This document shows, piece after piece, positions 1 to 7,000 of a DNA stretch of 15,575 nucleotides. Every line of letters starts with the position of its first letter. The first letter of the stretch is position 1. The translations under genes and the position numbers were made by a program. The stretch spans positions 1 through 15,575 of the forward strand of contig NZ_CAXBKN010000076.1 in NCBI RefSeq assembly GCF_963976135.1. The letters run 5' to 3'. The stretch comes from Maricaulis sp963976135 (GTDB taxonomy: Bacteria; Pseudomonadota; Alphaproteobacteria; Caulobacterales; Maricaulaceae). Under the pieces are notes generated by a model that was not told the origin of the DNA, searched no databases, and saw only the letters and a list, made by a program, of their open reading frames with translations.

Positions 1-1590
1 CGGCATCATGGCGACGCCGGGACCGGTGGGGTGGTCATGGGTCAGCGGCGCCTCCATCCCGGCCATCGGCGCCGCGCCATGGCCCATGGCCGCGTGATCC
101 ATCGGCGCTGGCCGCGCAGGCATCGCATGGCCCATGGCAGCGTGATCCATCGGAGCTGGCTGCGCAGGCATCGCATGGCCCATGGCGGCGTGATCCATCG
201 GAGCTGGCCGCGCAGGCATCGCATGCCCCATGGCAGCGTGATCCATCGGAGCTGGCTGCGCAGGCATCGCATGCCCCATGGCAGCGTGATCCATCGGCGC
301 TGGCTGCGCAGGCATCGCATGCCCCATCGCCGCGTGATCCATCGGAGCTGGCTGCGCAGGCATCGTATGCCCCATGGCAGCGTGATCCATCGTGCTGTGA
401 TCAACGGGCGCCGTCGCTGCGGCGGCGGGCATCTCATGCCCCATCGCCGAGTGGTCCATCCCGGCCATCCCCGAGTGATCCATGCCCATATCGCGCATGC
501 TCAGCAGCGGCCGCTCGCGCAGGGGCGGGACGGCGGCCTGCATGCCGGCGCGCGGTGCCAGGGTGGCGCGGACATAGCCGCTGCGGTCAATGCTTTCGGC
601 CATCACCGTATAGGCCCGGTCACCGGGTTCGACGATCACGTCATAGGTCTCGGCGACGCCGATCTGGAACTCGTCGGTCTCGACCGGCTGCACCGCGAGG
701 CCGTCGGACTGGACCACCGTCATCGGCAGGCCGGGGATGCGCAGATTGAAGATGGTCATTGCCGAGGCATTGATGATCCGTAGCCGCACGCGCTCGCCGG
801 GCCGGAACAGGCCGGTCCAGTTATCCTCGGGACCATGGCCATTGATGAGATAGGTATAGGCCTCGGCCGTGACATCGGAGATGTCGGTCATGCTCATGCG
901 CATCCGCGCCCACATGGCGCGCTCGGCGACGGCCTGATCGAGGCCCTCCTCGCGCGCATCGCGGAAGAAATCGACCAGGGTGCGGCGCTGGCCATTATAG
1001 ACATCCGCGACCTGTTTGAGCCGGTTGAAGACGGTGTGGGCACCCTCGAAGGTCCAGTCGCCGAGCATCAGCACGTATTCGCGGTCATAGGCGATCGGGT
1101 CGGTGCCGGCCGGATCGATGATGATCGGGCCGTAATGGCCCATCTGTTCCTGCAGGCCGGAATGGGAGTGGTACCAGTAAGTGCCCGACTGGATCACCGG
1201 GAAGCGGTATTGGAAAGTCTCGCCCGGCGCGATCCCGGGATAGGTCAGGCCGGGCACGCCATCCATCTGGAAGGGAAGAAGAATGCCGTGCCAGTGAATG
1301 GAGGTATCCTCGTTCAGCCCGTTGGTGACGTTGAGCGTGATGTCATCGCCCTCGCGCCAGCGCAGCACGGGCGCCGGCAGATGACCGTTCACGGTCACCG
1401 CCCGGCTGCCGCGGCCATCAATGGTGACAGGTGTGCGGCCGACATTGAGGTCGAAGCGCGTGCCCGTCAGGGCCGGCAGGCCGGCGCTGCTCAGTGGCGC
1501 TGCGCTCTGGGCCCAGGCCGGCAGCAGCGATGAAGCCGCTGCGAAGCCGCCGAGTGCGACCGTGCTGGTGAGAAAATTGCGCCGATCCAT
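1..1590 (-). CDS. pcoA: CopA/PcoA-family multicopper oxidase, C-terminus cut by window edge
   Basis: Periplasmic copper-resistance oxidase, thought to oxidise Cu(I) and bind copper; known as CopA in Pseudomonas and PcoA on E. coli plasmids (different from the CopA ATPase next to it). The first 530 residues are visible and the frame is open to base 1. The start ATG (1588-1590) has an AAAGGT Shine-Dalgarno and opens a Tat signal, MDRRNFLTST, with a hydrophobic stretch ending near PAWA. Copper ligands of cupredoxin domain 1 are clear: SIHWHG (residues about 97-102) and YWYHSHSG (about 139-144). The middle holds a Met/His-rich insert with 16-residue repeats. The last cupredoxin domain with the HCH-type type-1 copper motif must lie beyond the edge. 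It lies 40 bp downstream of the copper ATPase on the same strand, so probably co-transcribed under CueR. Family call is firm; the symbol is by homology. Confidence 0.93.
   Translation of the reverse strand, partial: MDRRNFLTSTVALGGFAAASSLLPAWAQSAAPLSSAGLPALTGTRFDLNVGRTPVTIDGRGSRAVTVNGHLPAPVLRWREGDDITLNVTNGLNEDTSIHWHGILLPFQMDGVPGLTYPGIAPGETFQYRFPVIQSGTYWYHSHSGLQEQMGHYGPIIIDPAGTDPIAYDREYVLMLGDWTFEGAHTVFNRLKQVADVYNGQRRTLVDFFRDAREEGLDQAVAERAMWARMRMSMTDISDVTAEAYTYLINGHGPEDNWTGLFRPGERVRLRIINASAMTIFNLRIPGLPMTVVQSDGLAVQPVETDEFQIGVAETYDVIVEPGDRAYTVMAESIDRSGYVRATLAPRAGMQAAVPPLRERPLLSMRDMGMDHSGMAGMDHSAMGHEMPAAAATAPVDHSTMDHAAMGHTMPAQPAPMDHAAMGHAMPAQPAPMDHAAMGHAMPAQPAPMDHAAMGHAMPARPAPMDHAAMGHAMPAQPAPMDHAAMGHAMPARPAPMDHAAMGHGAAPMAGMEAPLTHDHPTGPGVAMMP
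103..390 (-). repeat. Six tandem 48-bp repeats coding a Met/His-rich 16-mer
   Basis: Six in-phase 48-bp units lie inside the multicopper oxidase gene (343-390, 295-342, 247-294, 199-246, 151-198, 103-150 in reading order). Each encodes MDHAAMGHxMPA[QR]PAP. A truncated seventh unit (MDHAAMGHG) follows at about 76-102, and degenerate relatives (MDHSGMAG, MDHSAMGHEMP, VDHSTMDHAAM) precede at about 391-480. Copies differ by only a few bases (Q/R codon, A/T, synonymous GCG/GCC/GCT), so the array expanded recently. MDHxxMG motifs are known copper-binding sequences of CopA/PcoA; expansion into long identical units is the unusual part. Confidence 0.95.
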
Positions 1591-1630
1591 ACTTCTTACC
1601 TTTTACTCGCGAGCCGCTGCCGGCTCCACA

Positions 1631-3994
1631 TCAGAGTTTGACGCTGCGCAGACGCAACGCGTTGGAAATCACCGAAACCGAGGACAGGCTCATGGCCGCG
1701 GCGGCGAACATCGGCGAGATCAGAATGCCGAACACCGGATACAATACGCCCGCCGCAACCGGAACCCCGGCGGCATTGTAAATCATCGCGAAGAACAGGT
1801 TCTGGCGGATATTGCGCATCGTCGCCTTCGCCAGATGGCGGGCGCGGACGATGCCGGTCAGATCGCCCTTCACCAGCGTGATCCCGGCGCTCTCGATCGC
1901 GACATCAGCGCCCGTGCCCATGGCGATGCCGACATCGGCCCGGGCCAGCGCCGGAGCATCATTGACCCCGTCACCGGCCATGGCGACGCGGTGGCCGCCA
2001 GCCTGGAGCTCCTCGATCAGTTTCGCCTTGCCCGCCGGCATGACACCGGCATGGAAATCCTCGATGCCGAGTTGGGTGGCAACCGCCCTCGCCGTGCGTT
2101 CATTATCACCCGTTGCCATGATGACATGGATCCCCGCCGCAGCGAGGTCCTTCAGCGCGGCGCGCGTGGTGTCCTTGATCGGGTCGGCGACGGCGATGAA
2201 GCCGGCACAGGCCTTGTCGATGGCGAGGAAGATCACGGTCTCGCCGGCATCGCGGCGCGCATCGGCATCCGCCTGGAGGGCCGCCGGATCGATCCCGAGA
2301 TCGCTCATCAGGGCCAGATTGCCGAGCGCCAGCTTATGTCCACCGGCACGGCCGGTCACGCCCTTGCCTGTGACGGACTGGAAGTCCTCGACCGGCTCCA
2401 GATTCAGCCCCTTCGACTCGGCGCCGCTCAGGATCGCATTGGCGAGCGGGTGCTCCGAGCCACGCTCGAGCGCGGCGGCCAAGCCGAGCACGGCATCCTG
2501 CGAATGGCCGGCGGCGGCTTGCACGCCCACCAGCGCCGGCTTGCCCAGGGTGAGCGTTCCGGTCTTGTCGACGAGGAGCGTATCGACCTTCTCGAACCGC
2601 TCCAGCGCCTCGGCATCGCGGATCAGAACGCCCGCCTGGGCGCCGCGCCCGGCTGCGGTCATGATCGACATCGGCGTCGCCAGCCCCAGCGCGCAGGGAC
2701 AGGCAATGATCAGCACCGAGACGGCCGCGATCAGCGCATGCGCCATGGCCGGCGGCGGCGACCAGAGCGACCAGCCGATAAAGGCGAGAATGGCGACAGC
2801 GATCACGGCGGGAACGAACCAGCCGGCAACGATGTCGGCGAATTTCTGGATCGGCGCGCGGCTGCGCTGCGCCCTGGCGACCATCTCGACGATCTGGCTG
2901 AGCACGCTGTCGGCACCGACACGCTGCGCCTCGACGACCAGCCCGCCCGAGCCATTGATCGTGGCGCCGGTGACGCTGTCGCCCTCGCCCTTCTCGACCG
3001 GCAGGGCCTCGCCGGTCAGCATGGATTCGTCGACCGAGGAATGGCCGGAAACGACCAGCCCGTCGACCGGCAGCTTCTCGCCGGGACGCACCCGCAGCCG
3101 GTCGCCAACCATGACGCTGTCGAGCGCGACCTCGGCCTCGGTGCCGTCCTCGCGGATGATGCGCGCCGTCTTCGGTGCCAGATCGAGCAGGGCGCGGATC
3201 GCCGAGCCGGTGCGTTCGCGCGCGCCGAGTTCAAGGATCTGGCCGAGCAGGACCAGGACAATGATGACGGCCGCGGCCTCGAAATAGACCGCAACATGAC
3301 CGCCCATATGGCGGAATTCCGCCGGGAAAATGCCCGGGAAGAGCACTGCGGTGACGCTGTAGAGCCAGGCCGCACTGACCCCCAGCGCAATCAGGGTGAA
3401 CATGTTGAGATGGCCGGAGCGCAATGATTGCACGCCGCGTTGCAGGAAGGGCCAGCCGGCCCACAGCACCACCGGTGTGGCGAGCGCGAGTTCGAGCCAC
3501 AGGGCCACGCCCTCGCCGACGAATTCGCGCGCAAAACCAAGGCCGATCATCGGGCCCATGGCCAGCAGCAGGAGCGGACCCGTCAGAAGGCTGCCGAGGA
3601 TGAAACGGCGGCGGAAATCGACCAGTTCCGGATTCGGGCCTTCATCGCCGGCCGGCACGCCCATCGGCTCCAGCGCCATGCCACAGATCGGGCAGCTCCC
3701 CGGTCCAACCTGGATGATTTCCGGGTGCATCGGGCAGGTATATTGCGTGCCGGCGGGGACCTCGGTCTCGGCTTGACGGTGGGCGCCGCTCAGGAAGTGC
3801 TCCGGCTCGGCGGCGAAACGGTCATGGCAGCGGGTCGAGCAGAAATACCAGGTGGTGCCGTGATGCTCGAATTGCGGCTTGCCGGCGGCCGGATCGACGC
3901 TCATGCCACAGACCGGATCGATGGCCGGCTTGCCATGGCCATGCTCCGCGCCGCCGCAGCAAGATGAAGTTTTTTCGTGACGATCGGCCGTCAT
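1631..3994 (-). CDS. copA: Cu(+)-exporting P1B-type ATPase
   Basis: Inner-membrane pump that uses ATP to move Cu(I) out of the cytoplasm; 787 residues. The N-terminus has CC (12-13) and His clusters, a YHS-like metal domain (DPVCGM 26-31, then FC/C at 51-56) and a heavy-metal-binding motif (YTCPMHPE...CPICGM, 85-106) instead of the usual HMA CxxC ferredoxin-like domain. Core motifs: TGEA (328-331), transmembrane CPC (432-434), DKTGT with phosphorylated D476, HP (515-516), TGDN (628-631), GDGVND (674-679). YN (739-740) and MSLSS (768-772) in the last membrane helices match Cu(I)-specific P1B-1 pumps. I chose the ATG at 3994 because the longer frame to 4054 would run through the promoter; AAAAGG lies upstream. 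Same strand as cueR (upstream) and the oxidase (downstream). Cu(I) specificity is inferred from motifs. Confidence 0.96.
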   Translation of the reverse strand: MTADRHEKTSSCCGGAEHGHGKPAIDPVCGMSVDPAAGKPQFEHHGTTWYFCSTRCHDRFAAEPEHFLSGAHRQAETEVPAGTQYTCPMHPEIIQVGPGSCPICGMALEPMGVPAGDEGPNPELVDFRRRFILGSLLTGPLLLLAMGPMIGLGFAREFVGEGVALWLELALATPVVLWAGWPFLQRGVQSLRSGHLNMFTLIALGVSAAWLYSVTAVLFPGIFPAEFRHMGGHVAVYFEAAAVIIVLVLLGQILELGARERTGSAIRALLDLAPKTARIIREDGTEAEVALDSVMVGDRLRVRPGEKLPVDGLVVSGHSSVDESMLTGEALPVEKGEGDSVTGATINGSGGLVVEAQRVGADSVLSQIVEMVARAQRSRAPIQKFADIVAGWFVPAVIAVAILAFIGWSLWSPPPAMAHALIAAVSVLIIACPCALGLATPMSIMTAAGRGAQAGVLIRDAEALERFEKVDTLLVDKTGTLTLGKPALVGVQAAAGHSQDAVLGLAAALERGSEHPLANAILSGAESKGLNLEPVEDFQSVTGKGVTGRAGGHKLALGNLALMSDLGIDPAALQADADARRDAGETVIFLAIDKACAGFIAVADPIKDTTRAALKDLAAAGIHVIMATGDNERTARAVATQLGIEDFHAGVMPAGKAKLIEELQAGGHRVAMAGDGVNDAPALARADVGIAMGTGADVAIESAGITLVKGDLTGIVRARHLAKATMRNIRQNLFFAMIYNAAGVPVAAGVLYPVFGILISPMFAAAAMSLSSVSVISNALRLRSVKL

Positions 3995-4023
3995 GAGGGT
4001 GCCTTTTGTGAGTTTCGGCACCC

Positions 4024-4054
4024 GGTGTAATCCTTCCAGCCACTGGAAGGTCAA
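4024..4054 (-). promoter_or_regulatory. CueR-type copper-responsive promoter and operator
   Basis: Read on the minus strand: -35 TTGACC (4049-4054), a 19-bp spacer, and -10 TACACC (4024-4029). The spacer holds a perfect inverted repeat, CCTTCCAG-CCA-CTGGAAGG (4032-4050 on the plus strand). The overlong 19-bp spacer and the CCTTCC/GGAAGG dyad are the hallmarks of promoters untwisted by CueR/MerR activators, and this one closely resembles the E. coli copA promoter. It lies in the 69-bp gap between the cueR stop and the ATPase start, so it drives the ATPase and probably the oxidase. Confidence 0.92.
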
Positions 4055-4063
4055 GCGGCAAAA

Positions 4064-4495
4064 TCAATCGCCCGGCAGACGCGCGCCCGGCGCTCCGCAG
4101 GCGGCGGGCTCAAGCCCCGATAATTCATCGATGATCGGGCAGTCGGGACGGTCATCGCCATGGCAGGCGCTGGCGAGTTTCTGCAAGGTCGCGCGCATCG
4201 CCCTGAGCTCGGAAATCTTGTCGCCGATCTGGCGGATATGCTGCTGGGCCAGGGCTTTCACATCGCTGCTGGAGCGCGACGCATCGCTGTCGAGCGAGAG
4301 CAGACGCCGGCAGTCCTCGATGGAAAACCCGAGCGCCCGGGCCCGTGCCAGAAAGCCAAGCTGGTGCAGATCAGCCTCGCGATAGTCGCGATAGCCATTC
4401 TCCGCCCGCTGCGGCGAAACCAGACCGATACTCTCATAATAGCGGATCGTCTTGGCCGGCAGGCCGCTGAGGGCCGCAGCTTGCTTGATGTTCAT
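4064..4495 (-). CDS. cueR: CueR-like MerR-family Cu(I)-sensing regulator
   Basis: 143-residue activator that binds the operator about 10-30 bp past its own stop codon. N-terminal winged helix (residues 1-70: AALSGLPAKTIRYYESIGLV, then NGYRDY), dimerisation coiled coil (about 75-109), and a C-terminal metal loop with C111 and C119, spaced C-x7-C (CHGDDRPDC) and followed by PIIDELSG. That loop is diagnostic of Cu(I)/Ag(I)/Au(I) sensors rather than Hg or Zn sensors. The ATG at 4493-4495 has GGAG 7 nt upstream. Unlike E. coli, where cueR is unlinked to copA, and many MerR systems, where it is divergent, cueR here is codirectional with and directly upstream of its target. A further Cys (C133) and a 16-residue tail follow the metal loop. 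Its own promoter (upstream of 4495) is not obvious. Confidence 0.94.
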   Translation of the reverse strand: MNIKQAAALSGLPAKTIRYYESIGLVSPQRAENGYRDYREADLHQLGFLARARALGFSIEDCRRLLSLDSDASRSSSDVKALAQQHIRQIGDKISELRAMRATLQKLASACHGDDRPDCPIIDELSGLEPAACGAPGARLPGD

Positions 4496-4561
4496 CGGTG
4501 TCTCCGGACTTGCGGGCCGGCAGGCTCTCGACCGATCGCCGAGGGCCTGCCATCCCGTCAT

Positions 4562-4580
4562 GCCGGCTGTGACAGCCGGC
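4562..4580 (-). terminator. Perfect hairpin just after the M28 peptidase stop
   Basis: GCCGGCTGT-G-ACAGCCGGC is a 19-bp perfect dyad that begins 4 bp after the M28 peptidase stop codon in the direction of transcription. It has no T-tract, so it may be a weak or Rho-assisted terminator or a 3'-end stabilising hairpin rather than an intrinsic terminator. It separates the peptidase from cueR (4495). Confidence 0.35.
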
Positions 4581-4584
4581 GTGC

Positions 4585-6012
4585 CTACTCCTCCGCGGCG
4601 GCGTCTTCAGCCGGCGTGCGGAATTCGACATCCATATTGGCGGCCAGATAGATCAGCGCGGCATAGGCGGCGACATTCTGGGCCAGGGCGTCGGGATCGA
4701 TCTTGTCGAGTGTATCATCCGGCGTGTGGTGCAGATCAAAATAATCCGTACCGTCCTGGTTCAACCTGACTGTCGGTACACCCTGCATGGCGAGCGGGAT
4801 GATATCCGGGCCGCCGCCGGGGACATCATTGCCGCCGCGCAGGATACCCAGCGGGGTCAGGATACGGCCGACCGCGTCGACCGCCGGATTGGCAGCGTCA
4901 TCGACATTGGAGGCAAATTGCCAGATACGGCCGGCTCCAAAATCGGATTCAGTGGCCAGTACATGATTGCCAACCTCGTCGACATGCTGCTCGGCATAGG
5001 CGCGGGCGCCCAGCAGGCCCACTTCCTCGGCGCCGAACATGACAACGCGAATGGTGCGGCGTGGACGTTCCGGCAGGCGGGCGATCAATTCAGCAGCCGC
5101 GACCGTGATGGCGATACCGGCGCCGTCATCGACGGCACCTGTACCCAGATCCCAGCTGTCAAGATGACCACCGATCAGAACAATCTCATCGGGCAGCTCG
5201 CTGCCGGTGATGTCCATCACGACATTGCCGCTCGTCACTTCGCCCTGCCAGCTGGCCGTCGCGCGGATACTCATCGCCAGGGGCGCGCCGGTATGGTGCA
5301 GACGGCGCAAATGATCGGCATCCGGATTGGAGATGGCGATGACAGGAATGCTGGCCCACTCACCATCCATCGAGGAGATCATGCCGGTATGGGGATTGCG
5401 GTGGAAATCGGATCCGACCGAGCGCACGACGATGGCGTCGGCACCAGCCCGTTCGGCATGCTGCCAGCCAATGCGGCGGCGATTGTTCGCAGGGCCATAG
5501 CCGGCACCGGTCTGGGTCGCGACCATGGCATCGCCGTCAACAAAGGCGATCCTGCCCTCGAGCGAGCCGTCGGCGACGGCGGTGAGCGCGTCGATATCAC
5601 GGAAATACACGACATCGCTCTCGATCGCACCGGAACGCGGCGACGCGCCCGAACCGCCAAGCGCAGAGCCATGCAGGGCCTGGGTGTAAGGCGAGGTCAT
5701 GGAGATCTCGAGCTCGCCGCGATCCCAGAAGGGCATGGTGAAAGGCTCGACCGTCACGCGGTCAAAGCCTAGCGATTGCCCCAGCGCCTCACCCCAGGCG
5801 CGGGCGCGGGCTTCCGCTTCACTCCCGGCCATGCGCGGTCCGACTTCAGTCGTCAGCGATTCGACGATTGACCAGGCGAGGTCACTCTCGAGCGCCTCGG
5901 CGACCAGGGCCTCGGCGGTCGCAGCCTGGGCCGGATCGAGCTCGAATCTGTCCTGGGCAAAGGCGTGGCCCGCCAGGAATACGGCTGCGGCAGTTGCGAT
6001 AATTGATTTCAT
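4585..6012 (-). CDS. Exported M28-family zinc metallopeptidase (carboxypeptidase Q-like)
   Basis: 475-residue exopeptidase predicted to act in the periplasm or outside the cell. Signal peptide at residues 1-19 (MKSIIATAAAVFLAGHAFA, then QDRF). A PA-like insert (about 125-250) precedes the catalytic part. Dinuclear zinc ligands of clan MH are all visible: H283 in GGHLDSWDLG, bridging D295 in GAVDDGAG, catalytic/metal E329-E330 in GAEEVG, D357 in ESDFG, and H429 in HHTPDDT. The GGHLDSWD-GTGAVDDG pattern is that of plasma glutamate carboxypeptidase (CPQ) and bacterial relatives. The ATG at 6012 has a strong GGGAGG Shine-Dalgarno 5 nt upstream; an ATG 30 nt further up lacks one. Divergent from the pirin gene with 94 bp between. 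The substrate cannot be told from sequence; an aminopeptidase or dipeptidase role is equally possible. Confidence 0.92.
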   Translation of the reverse strand: MKSIIATAAAVFLAGHAFAQDRFELDPAQAATAEALVAEALESDLAWSIVESLTTEVGPRMAGSEAEARARAWGEALGQSLGFDRVTVEPFTMPFWDRGELEISMTSPYTQALHGSALGGSGASPRSGAIESDVVYFRDIDALTAVADGSLEGRIAFVDGDAMVATQTGAGYGPANNRRRIGWQHAERAGADAIVVRSVGSDFHRNPHTGMISSMDGEWASIPVIAISNPDADHLRRLHHTGAPLAMSIRATASWQGEVTSGNVVMDITGSELPDEIVLIGGHLDSWDLGTGAVDDGAGIAITVAAAELIARLPERPRRTIRVVMFGAEEVGLLGARAYAEQHVDEVGNHVLATESDFGAGRIWQFASNVDDAANPAVDAVGRILTPLGILRGGNDVPGGGPDIIPLAMQGVPTVRLNQDGTDYFDLHHTPDDTLDKIDPDALAQNVAAYAALIYLAANMDVEFRTPAEDAAAEE

Positions 6013-6040
6013 GAAGACCTCCCCACACATTGATGCATGC

Positions 6041-6068
6041 ACTATGGATATTGAGGCGCGCGGCGCAA
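6041..6068 (-). promoter_or_regulatory. Possible sigma-70-type promoter for the M28 peptidase
   Basis: On the minus strand TTGCGC (6063-6068), 16 bp and CATAGT (6041-6046) stand about 30 nt before the start codon, in the 94-bp divergent gap with the pirin gene. Both boxes are imperfect and the call is by eye only. Confidence 0.3.
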
Positions 6069-6106
6069 GCGCCGGCCATCAGTCCAGTCCGCCAGGAGCC
6101 ATCACA

Positions 6107-7000
6107 ATGTCGACAGTTATTGCTCGGAGAATTGAGGGGCGCACCCGCGACCTGGGCGGGTTTGAAGTCCGCCGCGTCCTGCCGGCACCGCGCCAGCGCA
6201 TGGTTGGCCCCTTTATCTTTTTCGACCAGATGGGACCCGCGGTCTTCGAGCCCGGAACCGGAATTGATGTCCGCGCGCACCCGCATATCGGGCTGGCGAC
6301 GGTGACCTATCTGTTCGACGGCGCCCTGCGCCACCAGGACAGTCTGGGGATTGATGCCGTCATCCGTCCCGGCGATGTCAACTGGATGACGGCCGGCCGG
6401 GGCGTCGTCCATTCCGAGCGCACGCCGCCGCCGGAACGTGCCAATGGCCACCGTATTCACGGCATCCAGACCTGGGTCGCCCTGCCCGCCGGCCAGGAAG
6501 ATGTCGCCCCGGCCTTTCACCACCATCCCGCCGCCAGCCTGCCGGAATTCTATCGCGGCTGCGCCCGCTTCCGGCTGATTCTCGGTACCGCCTGGGGTCA
6601 GGAGGCACCGGCCGATGTCTTTTCACCGATTTTCTATCTGCATGGACGCCTGCCCGCCGGTGCCGATGTCACGATCGATATCGGGCATGAGGAACGCGCC
6701 GTCTATCTGGTCAGCGGCCAGGCGGCGCTGGACGGCGAAGCCCTGCAACCCGGCGAGATGGCCGTGCTCACCCCCGGAAGTGCGCCACAATTGACCGCCG
6801 ATGAAGACAGTATCGTGATGCTGTGCGGCGGGGCGCCGCTCGGCAAGCGTGAGATCTTCTGGAATTTCGTCGCCAGCGATGCCGCCCGGCTGACCGAGGC
6901 CAGGCGCGACTGGGTCGAGGCGGCAAGCGCCGGTTTCCCGGCGGATGGGCGCTTCACCCTGCCCGCCGGCGAAACCGACCATATCCCGCTGCCGGAGTGA
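6107..7000 (+). CDS. Pirin-family bicupin protein
   Basis: 297 residues, the usual bacterial pirin/YhhW length. The N-terminal cupin carries the four metal ligands: H58 and H60 in RAHPHIG, H102 and E104 in VVHSE, matching the pirin Fe-binding set (H-x-H, H-x-E). PAPRQRMVGPFIFFDQMGP (26-44) is also a pirin signature. The C-terminal cupin (about 170-260) lacks obvious metal ligands, as is usual. Some relatives have quercetin 2,3-dioxygenase activity and others regulate metabolic enzymes; the sequence does not decide. The ATG at 6107 has AGGAG about 9 nt upstream; the same frame is open further upstream but overlaps the divergent peptidase gene. The stop codon abuts the stop of the convergent DUF2891 gene with no base between, so the two transcripts must overlap at their 3' ends. 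Cytoplasmic: no signal peptide. Confidence 0.93.
   Translation: MSTVIARRIEGRTRDLGGFEVRRVLPAPRQRMVGPFIFFDQMGPAVFEPGTGIDVRAHPHIGLATVTYLFDGALRHQDSLGIDAVIRPGDVNWMTAGRGVVHSERTPPPERANGHRIHGIQTWVALPAGQEDVAPAFHHHPAASLPEFYRGCARFRLILGTAWGQEAPADVFSPIFYLHGRLPAGADVTIDIGHEERAVYLVSGQAALDGEALQPGEMAVLTPGSAPQLTADEDSIVMLCGGAPLGKREIFWNFVASDAARLTEARRDWVEAASAGFPADGRFTLPAGETDHIPLPE

Noticed and set aside
73..480. Regular 48-bp repeats resembling a CRISPR or minisatellite array
   Set aside because: There are no unique spacers, and the units are in phase with the oxidase reading frame and encode known-type copper-binding motifs.
1421..3427. A 668-codon open frame on the plus strand
   Set aside because: It is antisense to the copper ATPase, an artefact of high GC; its translation shows no domain and is rich in Arg/Gly/Asp shadow composition.
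3995..4054. A 20-residue N-terminal extension of the copper ATPase (start at 4054)
   Set aside because: It would translate the -35/-10 promoter and the predicted transcription start lies downstream of it.
4573..4619. Direct repeat CAGCCGGCGTGC (4573-4584 and 4608-4619) at the peptidase gene end, as a possible attachment site
   Set aside because: It is short, GC-rich and 35 bp apart with no mobile gene near; chance or local slippage is more likely.
4725..5772. A 348-codon plus-strand frame over the M28 peptidase gene
   Set aside because: The minus strand has a complete zinc-peptidase with all metal ligands, so the plus frame is a shadow.
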